The notes: a model not told the origin generated them from the letters alone. A stretch of 64,000 nucleotides of DNA from Methanothrix sp. (GCF_016706325.1 NZ_JADJJX010000001.1:1674001-1738000); one strand, 5' to 3'. Shown: positions 16,228 to 25,990, numbered from the stretch's first letter. Program-made: numbers and translations.

Positions 16228-18861
16228 ATGAGGACGGCATCCCATATGGATCGCATTGCTCGCGAGGAGGGGCTCCAGAGGTTCCACACCGGGAGAATGC
16301 ATTCTGCTGCTGTATTGAGCCACAAGGCAGAAACCCAGCCCGCCCCCTCTGAAGATGCCGATCATATAAAAGGGCCGGCAGCAGTGAGGGGACTGGAGGA
16401 CGCCCATCTTGCCATCATCCATTTCATGAATGAGGGAGCAGTCATACTATCTGAGGAGGGGAATATCCTTTATGCCAACAGCAGCTTTGCCAGAATGGTG
16501 AAATCATCATTGCGGGGATTGAGCGGCAGCCCCATCCACAGATTCATTTCTCCTCTTGGCCCAGGCGAGATTGAAAGACAACTGAAAGAAGAAAACCCTG
16601 GCGTCCACAGGATCTCCCTTCAGGCCCTTGACCGGAGCACTCTTCCCGCCCTGGCCTCATTTCATCCCCTGGCGCAGGGCGAGGATGGCCCCCTCATAAA
16701 AGAGAGATCCAATGCAGCCGCAATAGCCATCTTCAGGGATCAGAGCGATATAAAAAGAAGAGAGAGCCTGGAGGCGGCAGAGAGGCTGGCTCGTTCTATC
16801 ATTGAGCAGGCCACAGAGGTCATAGTGGTCTGCGATGATGTCGGGAGGATTGTCAGGGCCAGCGATATCGCCGCCCTCATCTGTGGGCAGGATCCAACTT
16901 ATTTGTCCTTCGAGGAGTCGTTTGACCTGCGTCAATCGGATGGAGAGATCTTATATCCCGTTCAGGCGGCGCTGGATGGAAGAATCATGCTCCGGTCCGA
17001 GGCCAGGCTGCGTTGCTGTAACGGCAAGCTCTTCCATCTCCTTGTCAGCGCTGGACCACCGAGGGATCACAGAGAGGAGATCATCGGCTGTGTGATCACC
17101 CTCTTTGATATCACTGAGCAAAAGGAGATGGAAGATGAGCTGCGCAAGGCAAGGGACGAGCTGGAATTGAGGGTGCAGGAGAGAACAGCGGATCTATCTC
17201 GGGCCAAAGAGGAGCTGGAAAGGATAAATGAGGAGCTACTCCGGGAGATAGAGAAGCATAAGGAGACAGAAAAGGCCCTCATCAAAGCGAAAGAGGTAGC
17301 TGAAGCTGCTGCCCAGGCCAAGTCCGACTTCATGGCCAATATGAGCCATGAGATAAGAACCCCCATGAATGCAATCATCGGTATGACCTCCATTCTGATG
17401 GATGATGAGAAGCTCAGCTTTGAGCAGAGGGATTTCATAGAGACCATCAGGATAAATGGGGATGCCCTGATGATCATCATCAATGATATCCTGGACTTCT
17501 CCAAGATGGAGAGCGAGAAGACAGTCCTGGAAGAGCAGGCCTTCGAGCTGCGCGACAACCTGGAGGAGGCCTTCGACCTCGTCTCAGCCGGTGCCAGGGA
17601 TAAAGGGTTGAAGCTGAGCTATATGATAGATGAGAATGTGCCTGATTATATCATCGCCGATCCCAACCGCCTCCGTCAGATCCTGGTAAACCTCTTACAT
17701 AATGCCATTAAGTTCACTGCAAAGGGTGAGGTGAAGCTATCTGTGCGGGCGGAAAAGGCCCAGGACTTCAGCCCTGCCCTCGATTCATATGAGATCTGTT
17801 TCTCAGTTCAGGATACAGGAATAGGCATCCGTCAGGACCAATTAAGCCTGCTCTTTCAGCCCTTCTCTCAGGTGGATGCCACATTGACGCGGGAGAATGG
17901 AGGAACGGGCCTGGGCCTGGCCATCAGCAAGAGATTGGTGGAGATGATGGAAGGAAGAATATGGGTGGAGAGCGAGATCAATAGGGGTTCGACCTTCTCC
18001 TTCACCATCAAGGCAGATAGAGCCCGGGGAGAGGGCAGATCATTGATCGGTGTCCAGCCCCATCTGGCAGGAAAGAGCATACTGATAGTAGAGGACTGCC
18101 GGCCTTGCCGTCATATCCTGGGCGGATATGCCTACTCCTGGGGGATGTCCCCCCTGATTGCCGCATCGGCTCAGGATGCATTAAACTGGATTCAAAGGGG
18201 AGACAGATTTGATGTCATCGTTCTGGACATCAATGTGCCCCAGATGGATGGAGTGGCGGTGGCAGAAGAGATCAGGAAGTATGATCGATCCATTCCCCTG
18301 ATCATGCTGGCCTCCACAGCCGAGCAGATAAGCCCAGGCATCTTCGATGCTTATCTGATAAAGCCCATAAAGCCCTCCCAGTTGCATAAGATCCTGACTG
18401 GCATCTTCGTCATCCGTGAGGGCCAAGAGCAGCCAAAACCTTCACGGAGGAGTGAAGAGGCAGAAGAGCAGCCAGATCACCTCAAGATACTCCTGGCAGA
18501 GGATAATGCATCCAGCCAGAAGGTGGCTTTGCGGATGCTCAAACGGCTGGGCTACCGGGCAGATGTGGCGGCAAATGGAATTGAGGTACTGCAGGCGCTG
18601 GAACGCCAGCCCTATGATCTGGTGCTGATGGATGTGAGAATGCCGGAGATGAACGGCCTGGAGGCTGCAAATATCATCCGCCAGCGCTGGCCTGATAGCG
18701 GCCCCTCGATAATTGCAGTTACTGCTTATGCTCTGGAGGGAGACCGGGAGAAGTGCCTTGATGCGGGCATGGATGGATACATCAGCAAGCCCATTCGGAT
18801 AGAGGATCTATCAGAGAAATTGAGCAACATCCGGCCCCGCCCTTGCCGCAGCAATAGATGA
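16228..18861 (+). CDS. PAS-containing hybrid histidine kinase with two receivers
   Basis: An 877-residue cytosolic kinase. ATG 16228 is chosen because AGGAGAGG (16218-16225) precedes it; an in-frame TTG at 16168 lacks a ribosome site. Two PAS-like domains come first (AIIHFMNEGAVILSEEGNIL; IIEQATEVIVVCDDVGRIVR). A coiled coil follows, then the His domain (MSHEIRTPMNAIIGM), the ATPase domain (LVNLLHNAIKFT, DTGIGI, GGTGLGLAI), a first receiver (ILIVEDCRPC, VIVLDINVPQMDG) and a second (LLAEDNASSQ, LVLMDVRMPEMNG, YISKPI). No membrane helix or DNA-binding domain is seen. It closely resembles the kinase at 10964-12685, on the other side of the cooC operon. Confidence 0.9.
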   Translation: MRTASHMDRIAREEGLQRFHTGRMHSAAVLSHKAETQPAPSEDADHIKGPAAVRGLEDAHLAIIHFMNEGAVILSEEGNILYANSSFARMVKSSLRGLSGSPIHRFISPLGPGEIERQLKEENPGVHRISLQALDRSTLPALASFHPLAQGEDGPLIKERSNAAAIAIFRDQSDIKRRESLEAAERLARSIIEQATEVIVVCDDVGRIVRASDIAALICGQDPTYLSFEESFDLRQSDGEILYPVQAALDGRIMLRSEARLRCCNGKLFHLLVSAGPPRDHREEIIGCVITLFDITEQKEMEDELRKARDELELRVQERTADLSRAKEELERINEELLREIEKHKETEKALIKAKEVAEAAAQAKSDFMANMSHEIRTPMNAIIGMTSILMDDEKLSFEQRDFIETIRINGDALMIIINDILDFSKMESEKTVLEEQAFELRDNLEEAFDLVSAGARDKGLKLSYMIDENVPDYIIADPNRLRQILVNLLHNAIKFTAKGEVKLSVRAEKAQDFSPALDSYEICFSVQDTGIGIRQDQLSLLFQPFSQVDATLTRENGGTGLGLAISKRLVEMMEGRIWVESEINRGSTFSFTIKADRARGEGRSLIGVQPHLAGKSILIVEDCRPCRHILGGYAYSWGMSPLIAASAQDALNWIQRGDRFDVIVLDINVPQMDGVAVAEEIRKYDRSIPLIMLASTAEQISPGIFDAYLIKPIKPSQLHKILTGIFVIREGQEQPKPSRRSEEAEEQPDHLKILLAEDNASSQKVALRMLKRLGYRADVAANGIEVLQALERQPYDLVLMDVRMPEMNGLEAANIIRQRWPDSGPSIIAVTAYALEGDREKCLDAGMDGYISKPIRIEDLSEKLSNIRPRPCRSNR

Positions 18862-18966
18862 GGGCGCTGGCATACTCATTGATGTGCCAGAAGACCGCCT
18901 GAGGCCCGTCGATGGCCGGTTGCTTCTGCCCATTCATCTTCCAGCACAAGCCAGATCTGATGGAGT

Positions 18967-19320
18967 TCATCCATAAGTGCCATTTTCCATCTCAGCTATA
19001 AACGAGTTGAGCTTCAGTACGGGAACCACCGGCACACCCTCATAGGTCTTGATCTCCTCCTCGATGAGGGTCACCACCACAGCTACAGCCTCTCTTCCAG
19101 TCAGCGTCTTGTAGAATGCACATCTCTCTTTATGCTGCTTGATGGCTCTCTTCAATGCCGATAGCCGGGGGCGGTGGCCGCTCCACCTCTTGCACTCCAC
19201 CAGAACTGTCCTGCCAGCCCTGCAGGCGATGACGTCATACTGCCTGCGCTCCCTTTGCAGAGTCCTCACTATATTTATTTCCACAGAAAAATCGTTTTGT
19301 TCGAATATATGACCGACCAA
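18967..19320 (-). CDS. Restriction-endonuclease-like (PD-(D/E)XK) protein, start uncertain
   Basis: The frame encodes a small nuclease-like protein with the catalytic pattern YDVIACRAGRTVLVECKRW (Asp, then Glu-x-Lys), as in Mrr/Holliday-resolvase-like enzymes. TTG 19320 is the first standard start, but the frame is open and protein-like for another 34 codons upstream (to CTG 19422), reading LERASTEAIWQNFERLVGHI. No ATG, GTG or TTG occurs in that stretch. A TATA-like TTTTTTTATA lies at 19436-19445. The real N-terminus is therefore probably upstream with a rare start, or the gene is 5'-damaged. Confidence 0.6.
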   Translation of the reverse strand: MVGHIFEQNDFSVEINIVRTLQRERRQYDVIACRAGRTVLVECKRWSGHRPRLSALKRAIKQHKERCAFYKTLTGREAVAVVVTLIEEEIKTYEGVPVVPVLKLNSFIAEMENGTYG

Positions 19321-19565
19321 TCTCTCAAAATTCTGCCAGATGGCCTCAGTGGAGGCCCTCTCCAGATCGCTCAGGGACTTGATCTGGGAGAAGTCGCAGA
19401 TCTCCTTGATTTGTGCCCTCAGCCCACCCGCCCCCTATAAAAAAAGGCTCTTTGCTCACCGCTGAGGGGCGAAGGCACAAAGGCGGGATAGAGCATCTCC
19501 CGATCCCCCCGCAGAGAGCAGCAAAGAACCAAAAGAGCTGATTGGCCGCCTCCTCACAGCCCCTC

Positions 19566-22319
19566 CTAACCCTTTATCTTCTCCACCCTGACTGCACATG
19601 CCTTGTACTCCGGAGTCTTGGCCTGGGGATCGAGGGCTGCATTGGTCAAGAGGTTGGTCAGGACATCCTGATAGTGGAAGGACATGAAGACCACTCCCCG
19701 GGAGGATTTGTCTGTAACCCTGGCCCTGGTCTTGACCTCCCCCCTTCTGGAGCGGACTGAGACCATCTCTCCATCCTCGATCCCCAGCTCCCTGGCATCG
19801 GCAGGGCTGATCTCCACAGTCTCCTCTGGCCACACCCACATGATGCCCTTGGACCTCCTGGTCATGGAACCGGAGTTGTAGTGCTCCCGCCTCCTGCCGG
19901 TGGTCAGGATCAGAGGATATTCTGCATCTGTGCCCTCTGCAGGGGGCCTGTGCTCCACAGAATTGAACCTTCCCAGGCCGCAACTGAAGTTATCTGCATG
20001 CATAGTCTCAGTCCCCGGATGGTCGATGGACGGTATGGGCCACTGCAGCCCGCCGTCATCCAGACGGTCGAACCTCACTCCAGCAAACATGGGAGCCAGA
20101 GAGGCGATCTCATCCATGATCTCTGAGGGATGGCTGTAGCTCATGGGATAGCCCATCATCTGAGAGATCCTGCAGATGGTCTGCCAGTTCTCCTGGCCAC
20201 AGAGGGCAGGTATTGCCTTGCGCACCCTTTGAATACGCCTCTCGCCATTGGTGAATGTCCCGTCGCACTCAGCAAAGCTGGCCGCGGGCAGGATCACATC
20301 TGCATAGCGGGTGGTCTCAGTGGGGAAGAGCTCCTGCACCACCAGGAAATCCAGGGACTGAAGAGTCGATCGCACCCGGTTGATATCGGGTTCGGTATGG
20401 GCGGGATCCTCCCCCAGGATGTAAAGCCCGCGGATCTCCTTTCCCGGATTGCGCTCCATCATCTCGGTGGAGGTCTGGCCCGGATCTGTGGGCAGAACAG
20501 CTCCCCAGGCCTCCTCGAACTTGGACCTTATGGCGGGGTCGGTGACCGGCTGGTAGCCGACATAGACATTGGGAAGAGCCCCCATATCGCAGGCCCCCTG
20601 GACGTTGTTCTGACCGCGCAGGGGCATTATGCCTGTTGAGCGGCGACCGACATTGCCGGTGAGCATCGCCAGATTGCCAAGGGACATAACATTGGCGGTT
20701 CCAGTTGTATGCTCGGTCATGCCCAGGCCGTAGATGATCATCGCCTTATCAGCACGGGCATAGATCCGGGCGGCCTCGATTATAGCCTCTGCTGCCACTC
20801 CAGTGATCTGAGATGCCCTCTCCGGCGGGTACTCCTCCACTGTTTTTTGCAGCTCCTCGAAGCCAATCGTTCTCCGCTCCATGAACTCCCTGTCCTCCAG
20901 GCCCTCTCTGAGGATCACATTCATCATTCCATTGAGCAGGGCGATGCTGGTTCCTGGTTTCTGGTCGAGCCAGACTGAGGCCCAATCGACCAGCTCGATC
21001 TTGCGGGGATCGGCGACGATTATCTTCGCCCCCTTTCTGGCCGCCTTGATTATCTTCAGGCTGACCACGGGATGGGCCTCAGTGGCATTGGAGCCGATGA
21101 TGAAGAGGACATCGGCGTCCTCGATCTGGTCGAAGGAGTTGGTGGCCGCTCCGCTGCCGAAACAGGCGGCCAGGCCGGTCACCGATGGAGCATGACAGAC
21201 TCGGGCGCAGTTGTCCACATTATTGGTGCCGAAGGCCGCCCGGGCGAGCTTTTGCATCAAGTAGTTCTCCTCATTGGTGCAGCGGGAGGAGGAGAGAGCT
21301 CCCAGGGCATCGGGGCCGTACTTCTCTTTGATCTGGGTGAGCCTCTGGACGACCAGCTCCAGGGCCTCATCCCAGGATGCAGGCTCAAATTGGCCGTTCC
21401 GCTTTATCAGGGGGGTGGTTATGCGGTCGGGATGGTGGACGATCTCCTCCAAGCCGAAGTGGCCTTTGACGCAGGCCTGGCCTCTGTTTACCACTCCCTC
21501 CCGGCTGGGCGTTACAGATAATATTTTGTTCTCGAAGATCTTGAGCGTCAGGCTGCAGCCTACGCCGCAGTAGGGGCAGATGGTGACCACAGTGCTGTCA
21601 GGCCGGATCCATTTCTCAGAGCGGACGAAGAGGGCTCCGGTGGGGCAGACATCAACACAAGCGGCGCAGAACTTGCAGTCCGCCTCCTGCAGAGATTCAG
21701 GGCCTATCCAGTGGTTGCGGTGAAAGTTGGGGTTGTTGAACAGGATGCTCTGGCCGCGCACCTCATCGCACATCCTCACGCACCGGCTGCACATTATGCA
21801 GAGGTTATAGTCGCGGTCGAAGAACGGCTCCCTCAAGACAGGCAGACCACGGAATGATGTCTGGTATCTGATCCTCTCCAGGCCAACGAACTGTACGACC
21901 TCCTGCAGCTCGCACTGGCCATCATTGGGGCAGTATTTGCAGCCTACTGTTACTGGGAATTTGCGCATGCACTCCCGCAGGTCAGTGCATTGATCCTTTC
22001 TCTCGCAGAATAAGCAGGAGGTGGGGTGGTTGGTGAGGGCGAGGAGCATCTCCAGGGTATTCCGTCTCATCTCCTGCAGCTCCTCAGTGCAGGTGTGGAC
22101 CACCATACCCTCAGCCGCTGGGGTGTTGCAGGCTGTGGGATATTGGTCCATCCCCTCCACTGAGACGATGCACAGCTTGCAAGAGCCAATGGGCTTCAAG
22201 TCCGGATGATGGCATAAAGACGGCACATACGAGCCCGCAATACGAGCCGCATCGAGAATGGTTGACCCTTCGGGGACGCTGACCTCTCGATCATCGATAA
22301 ATAGCTTTATTTCTGACAT
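19566..22319 (-). CDS. fdhA: Formate dehydrogenase-type molybdopterin oxidoreductase, alpha subunit
   Basis: A 917-residue multi-cofactor protein. An N-terminal [2Fe-2S] domain (PSLCHHPDLKPIGSCKLC) is followed by a His/Cys-rich cluster segment (CERKDQCTDLREC), two ferredoxin-like motifs (CIMCSRCVRMC, CKFCAACVDVCPTG), a further [4Fe-4S] motif (CPYCGVGC) and the molybdopterin domains. The active-site residue is Cys375 in NCARVCHAP (codon TGT, not selenocysteine), followed by the usual His. This is the layout of NAD- or ferredoxin-linked formate dehydrogenase alpha subunits. No beta/diaphorase subunit is encoded next to it, so its electron partner is unknown. Confidence 0.88.
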   Translation of the reverse strand: MSEIKLFIDDREVSVPEGSTILDAARIAGSYVPSLCHHPDLKPIGSCKLCIVSVEGMDQYPTACNTPAAEGMVVHTCTEELQEMRRNTLEMLLALTNHPTSCLFCERKDQCTDLRECMRKFPVTVGCKYCPNDGQCELQEVVQFVGLERIRYQTSFRGLPVLREPFFDRDYNLCIMCSRCVRMCDEVRGQSILFNNPNFHRNHWIGPESLQEADCKFCAACVDVCPTGALFVRSEKWIRPDSTVVTICPYCGVGCSLTLKIFENKILSVTPSREGVVNRGQACVKGHFGLEEIVHHPDRITTPLIKRNGQFEPASWDEALELVVQRLTQIKEKYGPDALGALSSSRCTNEENYLMQKLARAAFGTNNVDNCARVCHAPSVTGLAACFGSGAATNSFDQIEDADVLFIIGSNATEAHPVVSLKIIKAARKGAKIIVADPRKIELVDWASVWLDQKPGTSIALLNGMMNVILREGLEDREFMERRTIGFEELQKTVEEYPPERASQITGVAAEAIIEAARIYARADKAMIIYGLGMTEHTTGTANVMSLGNLAMLTGNVGRRSTGIMPLRGQNNVQGACDMGALPNVYVGYQPVTDPAIRSKFEEAWGAVLPTDPGQTSTEMMERNPGKEIRGLYILGEDPAHTEPDINRVRSTLQSLDFLVVQELFPTETTRYADVILPAASFAECDGTFTNGERRIQRVRKAIPALCGQENWQTICRISQMMGYPMSYSHPSEIMDEIASLAPMFAGVRFDRLDDGGLQWPIPSIDHPGTETMHADNFSCGLGRFNSVEHRPPAEGTDAEYPLILTTGRRREHYNSGSMTRRSKGIMWVWPEETVEISPADARELGIEDGEMVSVRSRRGEVKTRARVTDKSSRGVVFMSFHYQDVLTNLLTNAALDPQAKTPEYKACAVRVEKIKG

Positions 22320-22541
22320 GTTCCCAACCGCGCCGGACTGGGATAGGGATTGATCGTATTAGTAGATTACTCTGAACAGGCAGCTTCTCAGGCCGGATAG
22401 AGAGTGCCGGCCGGCATTAACCGGGCAGGGAAACATTAATGATTGATATGATTGATAAATACCATCAACACAAGAGAGCGACATAATGCAATGCAGTATG
22501 ATAATTGTACTCCGACATAGGCGATTGGGGGTTGAAAAAAA

Positions 22542-23666
22542 TTGATCTATCTCTACTACAGCGACTGCTTCCTGAGCTATAACTTCGGGCCGGAGCATCC
22601 TCTCAATCCAATCAGGCTCAGCCTCTCCTGCAAGCTGATCGAGGAGGAGGGTCTGCTGGATGGCAAGACTGAGCTGGTCTGCCCCTCCCCCGCCCGGGAG
22701 GAGGAGCTGGCACTGGTTCACACCCCGGAGTATATCGAGGCAGTGAGACTGGAGGAGCCTGACCTGGCCTTCGGCCTGGGAAGCGATGATACACCCGTAT
22801 TTCCCGGGATCTTTGCCGCTTCAAGCTTCATGGCTGGAGGGAGCATCGATGCCGCCAAAAGGATTGCAGAAGAGGACTGCACTGCATTCAACCTGGCCGG
22901 CGGCCTTCATCATGCCTTTCCCACTCAGGCAGCGGGCTTTTGCGTCTTCAATGATATCGCTTTAGCCATCTGCATTCTCAGGAGGAGGTTCTCCCGCATT
23001 CTTTACCTGGACATAGATGCTCATCATGGCGATGGCGTGCAGCAGATCTTCTATCAGGACAGGGATGTTCTCACATTCTCCATGCACGAGTCAGGGCTGT
23101 ACCTCTTTCCCGGTACCGGATTTGTGGAGGAGGCGGGGGCGGGGCAGGGCCTGGGATACTCAGTGAACATCCCCATGCCGATGTACTCCGGGGACAGGGA
23201 ATTCGTCTCCGCCTTCGAGGAGGTGGTGCCCAGGCTATTTGATTGGTTCCGGCCGGAGGTGGTGGTGGCGCAGATAGGCGCGGACACCCATTACTCCGAT
23301 CCCCTGACCAGCCTGAATGTCACCTTGGAAGGGTACATCCATATGGTCCGCCGGATAATCGAGCTTGCTGGTCGATACTCTCAGGGCAGGCTGCTCGCTT
23401 TAGGAGGGGGAGGGTATAACCTGGCAGTTGTTCCCGCCGCCTGGTCCTGTGCCCTGCATCTGATGAGAGATGAGCCGCCAGCGGAGTTCCTCCCGCCATA
23501 CTTCGTGGAGCTATTCCTAAACGAGGTGGGCTATGTGCCCCTCTCCTATCCGGATGCAGAGATGAGGCCGGGTGAGAAGACGCAAGAGAGGATAGCAGTA
23601 GAGCTGGCAAGGACGCTGGAGAGCCTGAAGAGGATTCAAAACGAGATTCATCCGGGCAAACTGTGA
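22542..23666 (+). CDS. Histone deacetylase family (AcuC-like) protein
   Basis: A 374-residue zinc-dependent deacetylase-fold protein. The paired His site LAGGLHHAFP is at about residue 122, the zinc ligands are in YLDIDAHHGDGV and GADTHYSDP, and the transition-state Tyr is in LGGGGYN. Targets in archaea may include acetylated Alba or acetyl-CoA synthetase; this cannot be decided here. TTG 22542 is the start, with GGGGG upstream. Its 3' end overlaps the convergent acetyl-CoA hydrolase-GNAT gene by 19 bases, an intriguing neighbour given that one protein may add and the other remove acetyl groups. Confidence 0.88.
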   Translation: MIYLYYSDCFLSYNFGPEHPLNPIRLSLSCKLIEEEGLLDGKTELVCPSPAREEELALVHTPEYIEAVRLEEPDLAFGLGSDDTPVFPGIFAASSFMAGGSIDAAKRIAEEDCTAFNLAGGLHHAFPTQAAGFCVFNDIALAICILRRRFSRILYLDIDAHHGDGVQQIFYQDRDVLTFSMHESGLYLFPGTGFVEEAGAGQGLGYSVNIPMPMYSGDREFVSAFEEVVPRLFDWFRPEVVVAQIGADTHYSDPLTSLNVTLEGYIHMVRRIIELAGRYSQGRLLALGGGGYNLAVVPAAWSCALHLMRDEPPAEFLPPYFVELFLNEVGYVPLSYPDAEMRPGEKTQERIAVELARTLESLKRIQNEIHPGKL

Positions 23667-25546
23667 TCCTGCTGTTGAAGGGCATCCTCATCGAAGAGCA
23701 TCCTCATCTGCAAGGTCCCGCCGTCCTCTCCCGCCACCCTGAATCCCATCCTGGTGATCAGGCCCAGTGCGGGCAGGTTGTCCTCCAGCACCTCGGCGGT
23801 AAACCCCTTTAATCCCTTCCTCCGGCCAAGATATGTCATATATCGGTGCAGAATGCCTCCTATTCCCTGACCCTGGAAGTCGTCATGCACCACCAGCGCC
23901 AGCTCAGCGAAAAGATCACTATCATTGGTGCAGAACTGCCCCAGGCCGATGATCTCCTCTCCATGCTCCTGAACCAGCAGTGCCAGGATCACCAGCCCCC
24001 TTGATGGATCCAGGGGCAGGAACTCCCAGAGCCGGGATCGGGGCATATGCCTCTTGGCGGAGGCGAACCTCTTGTATGAGCTTCTGTCAGATAGCGAGGA
24101 GAAGAAATCCTGTAGCAGGGGCTCGTCGCTCATCATCACCGGGCGCAGGAATATGAGAAGGCCCTTCTTGGTCCTCCTCCAGGTCTCAAGGTTCTCCTGG
24201 TACTCCGCAGGGGTGCTGGCCCGGCTGGGGGGGAAGGAGAATAGCCTGCGCGCCTCCTCCATCAGCCAGGGGCGAAATCGAGGGTGGGAGATGGCAATCA
24301 GATCCATAGCCCTCTCCTGGATGCTCTTGCCATAAAGGTAGGCTATGCCGTATTCAGTTGCCACATAACGCACATCCCTCCGATCGATTGTGCCGCAGAT
24401 GCCCGCTTCGAGCCGGGGGAGGATGCAGCTGGATATGCCATCGCTTGATGTTGAGGGCAGAGCGAGTATGCTCTCTCCTCCCGGCGCCAGGGGCGCAGAG
24501 CGCATGAAATCAGTCTGGCCCCCTCCAATTCCACCAGAGCAGAGCCCCCCGCTCACTGTTCCATTGCTCACCGGCCCGTTGCTCAGCGGCCCATTGTTCA
24601 TCAGTCCGCTGCTGGCCTGGCCGGTCAGGTCGATTTTAAGGGCAGAGTTGATCGCAGTCATATTTCTCTGCCGACTGATGATTGCCGGATTATTGGTGTA
24701 ATCGATTCCTTTGAAGATCACATCCGGGTTCTTATGAAGGAAGCTGTAGGTCTCCTCACCGCCCAGGCAGAGCGAGGCCACTGAGAGTCCGGGATCTATG
24801 CTTTTATTGCTGTTATCGATCACCCCCTCTCTCATCAGCCTGGCTGCTCCATCGGTGAAGATCTCGCTATGCAGCCCAAGGTGCCTTTTGTCTTCAAGAT
24901 ATGCCAGCAGGGCATCGACGAGGGGTCCGCATCCCACCTGCAAAGTGGCATCATCCTGGACTATCCGGGCGACGTTCCTGCCGATCCGTTCAATGATGTT
25001 ATGGGGCACGTCCATTCTGCTTTTCCACTCTAAAAGGGGCTCGTCCCTGGGAATTATGAAGTCGATATCCTGGATGTTGATGATGCCATCGCCAAAGACA
25101 TAGGGCATATGGGAGTTTGGCTGGGCGAGAAGGAGGGATGATCTCCTGGCGGCGGCCAGGGCGGCATCGACCCCTATTCCCAGGCTCATATCTCCCTCTC
25201 CGTCCGGAGGAGAGGTCTGGATGAGAGCCATATCTATAGGCAGAAGCTCTCTTCTTATCAGATCGGGAAGGGAGGAGAAGGAGGCCGGTGCGCAGTAGGC
25301 AGGCTCCCCTGTGCTTATAGATCCCTGATCGCAGTGCTGAACCAGCTCAAGATCCAAGAGCTCCTGGGAGTGATTTTTGATATAGTCCAGCAGCGATCCG
25401 GCCAGGGCCTGGGGCCGGGCACAGGCGGTGCCTATGAATATCCGGTCCCCTGGATTCAGCAGCTTGAATACCTCCTCTGGTGGGGCGAACTTCTCAGGGA
25501 AGGTCTCCGTCCAGAGATTCCAGCCGGTGCCAGCATCCAATCTCAT
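23648..25546 (-). CDS. Acetyl-CoA hydrolase/CoA-transferase fused to a GNAT acetyltransferase
   Basis: A 632-residue two-part protein. Residues 1-450 match the acetyl-CoA hydrolase/4-hydroxybutyrate CoA-transferase family (GDRIFIGTACARPQAL, VGCGPLVDALLAYL, INSALKIDLTGQ, YVATEYGIAYLYGKSIQERA). The C-terminal ~150 residues form a GNAT acetyltransferase with the acetyl-CoA loop VVHDDFQGQGIGGILHRYM. A Gly/Asn/Ser-rich repeat (NNGPLSNGPVSNGTVSGG) is inserted just after LTGQ, where the family normally continues directly. Known GNAT fusions to acyl-CoA enzymes act in protein acetylation; substrate here is unknown. Confidence 0.85.
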   Translation of the reverse strand: MRLDAGTGWNLWTETFPEKFAPPEEVFKLLNPGDRIFIGTACARPQALAGSLLDYIKNHSQELLDLELVQHCDQGSISTGEPAYCAPASFSSLPDLIRRELLPIDMALIQTSPPDGEGDMSLGIGVDAALAAARRSSLLLAQPNSHMPYVFGDGIINIQDIDFIIPRDEPLLEWKSRMDVPHNIIERIGRNVARIVQDDATLQVGCGPLVDALLAYLEDKRHLGLHSEIFTDGAARLMREGVIDNSNKSIDPGLSVASLCLGGEETYSFLHKNPDVIFKGIDYTNNPAIISRQRNMTAINSALKIDLTGQASSGLMNNGPLSNGPVSNGTVSGGLCSGGIGGGQTDFMRSAPLAPGGESILALPSTSSDGISSCILPRLEAGICGTIDRRDVRYVATEYGIAYLYGKSIQERAMDLIAISHPRFRPWLMEEARRLFSFPPSRASTPAEYQENLETWRRTKKGLLIFLRPVMMSDEPLLQDFFSSLSDRSSYKRFASAKRHMPRSRLWEFLPLDPSRGLVILALLVQEHGEEIIGLGQFCTNDSDLFAELALVVHDDFQGQGIGGILHRYMTYLGRRKGLKGFTAEVLEDNLPALGLITRMGFRVAGEDGGTLQMRMLFDEDALQQQDHSLPG

Positions 25547-25688
25547 ATCTCATCAGCAGGGCATAGCAGAGTGAGCTGTTCTCCACTGTTCTGTAATGAT
25601 AATTGGTGATGGGTGTAATAAGCCTTTATCTGAAAGAAGCCTCTTCCGAAAGCTTCATGGCCCGGGCAGACAGATATGGAGCTTGATT

Positions 25689-25844
25689 ATGGTAATTGTG
25701 CTGTGCAATGATGCTGAGATCGAGGTCCCGGACGGCGAGGTCTGTCAGATCTGCGGCTGCGAGCTGGAGGAGTTCGACGAGGTCACAGGCACAGGGATTT
25801 TCGGCTACTATCACTGGATCTGTGTGAGCCACGCCGATGCCTGA
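25689..25844 (+). CDS. Small Cys-containing protein
   Basis: A 51-residue protein starting at ATG 25689 with GGAG 8-9 bases upstream. It contains CQICGCELEEF and later GYYHWICVSH, a spread of Cys and His that could bind one zinc ion. I do not recognise the family. An in-frame ATG at 25596 would add 31 residues of poorer composition. Confidence 0.5.
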   Translation: MVIVLCNDAEIEVPDGEVCQICGCELEEFDEVTGTGIFGYYHWICVSHADA

Positions 25845-25990
25845 GGTCTCCCTTGGGGGGCGGCCATCCTCCCGCCAATTAGCCGGCCAGGCGGAGGGGG
25901 TGTGGATGTGGATGGCAAGATTCATAAACCAGCAGGTGATTGCATTATCCTCGATCTGCTCGGGATCGGCAGAATCTGAGCAGGCTGGAT

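Noticed and set aside
18782..18970. 62-codon minus-strand frame at the end of the kinase gene
   Set aside because: Overlaps the second receiver domain on the other strand and has no recognisable motif.
20900..21400. Possible selenocysteine site in the formate dehydrogenase
   Set aside because: The active-site codon (first base 21197, minus strand) is TGT, Cys; there is no in-frame TGA.
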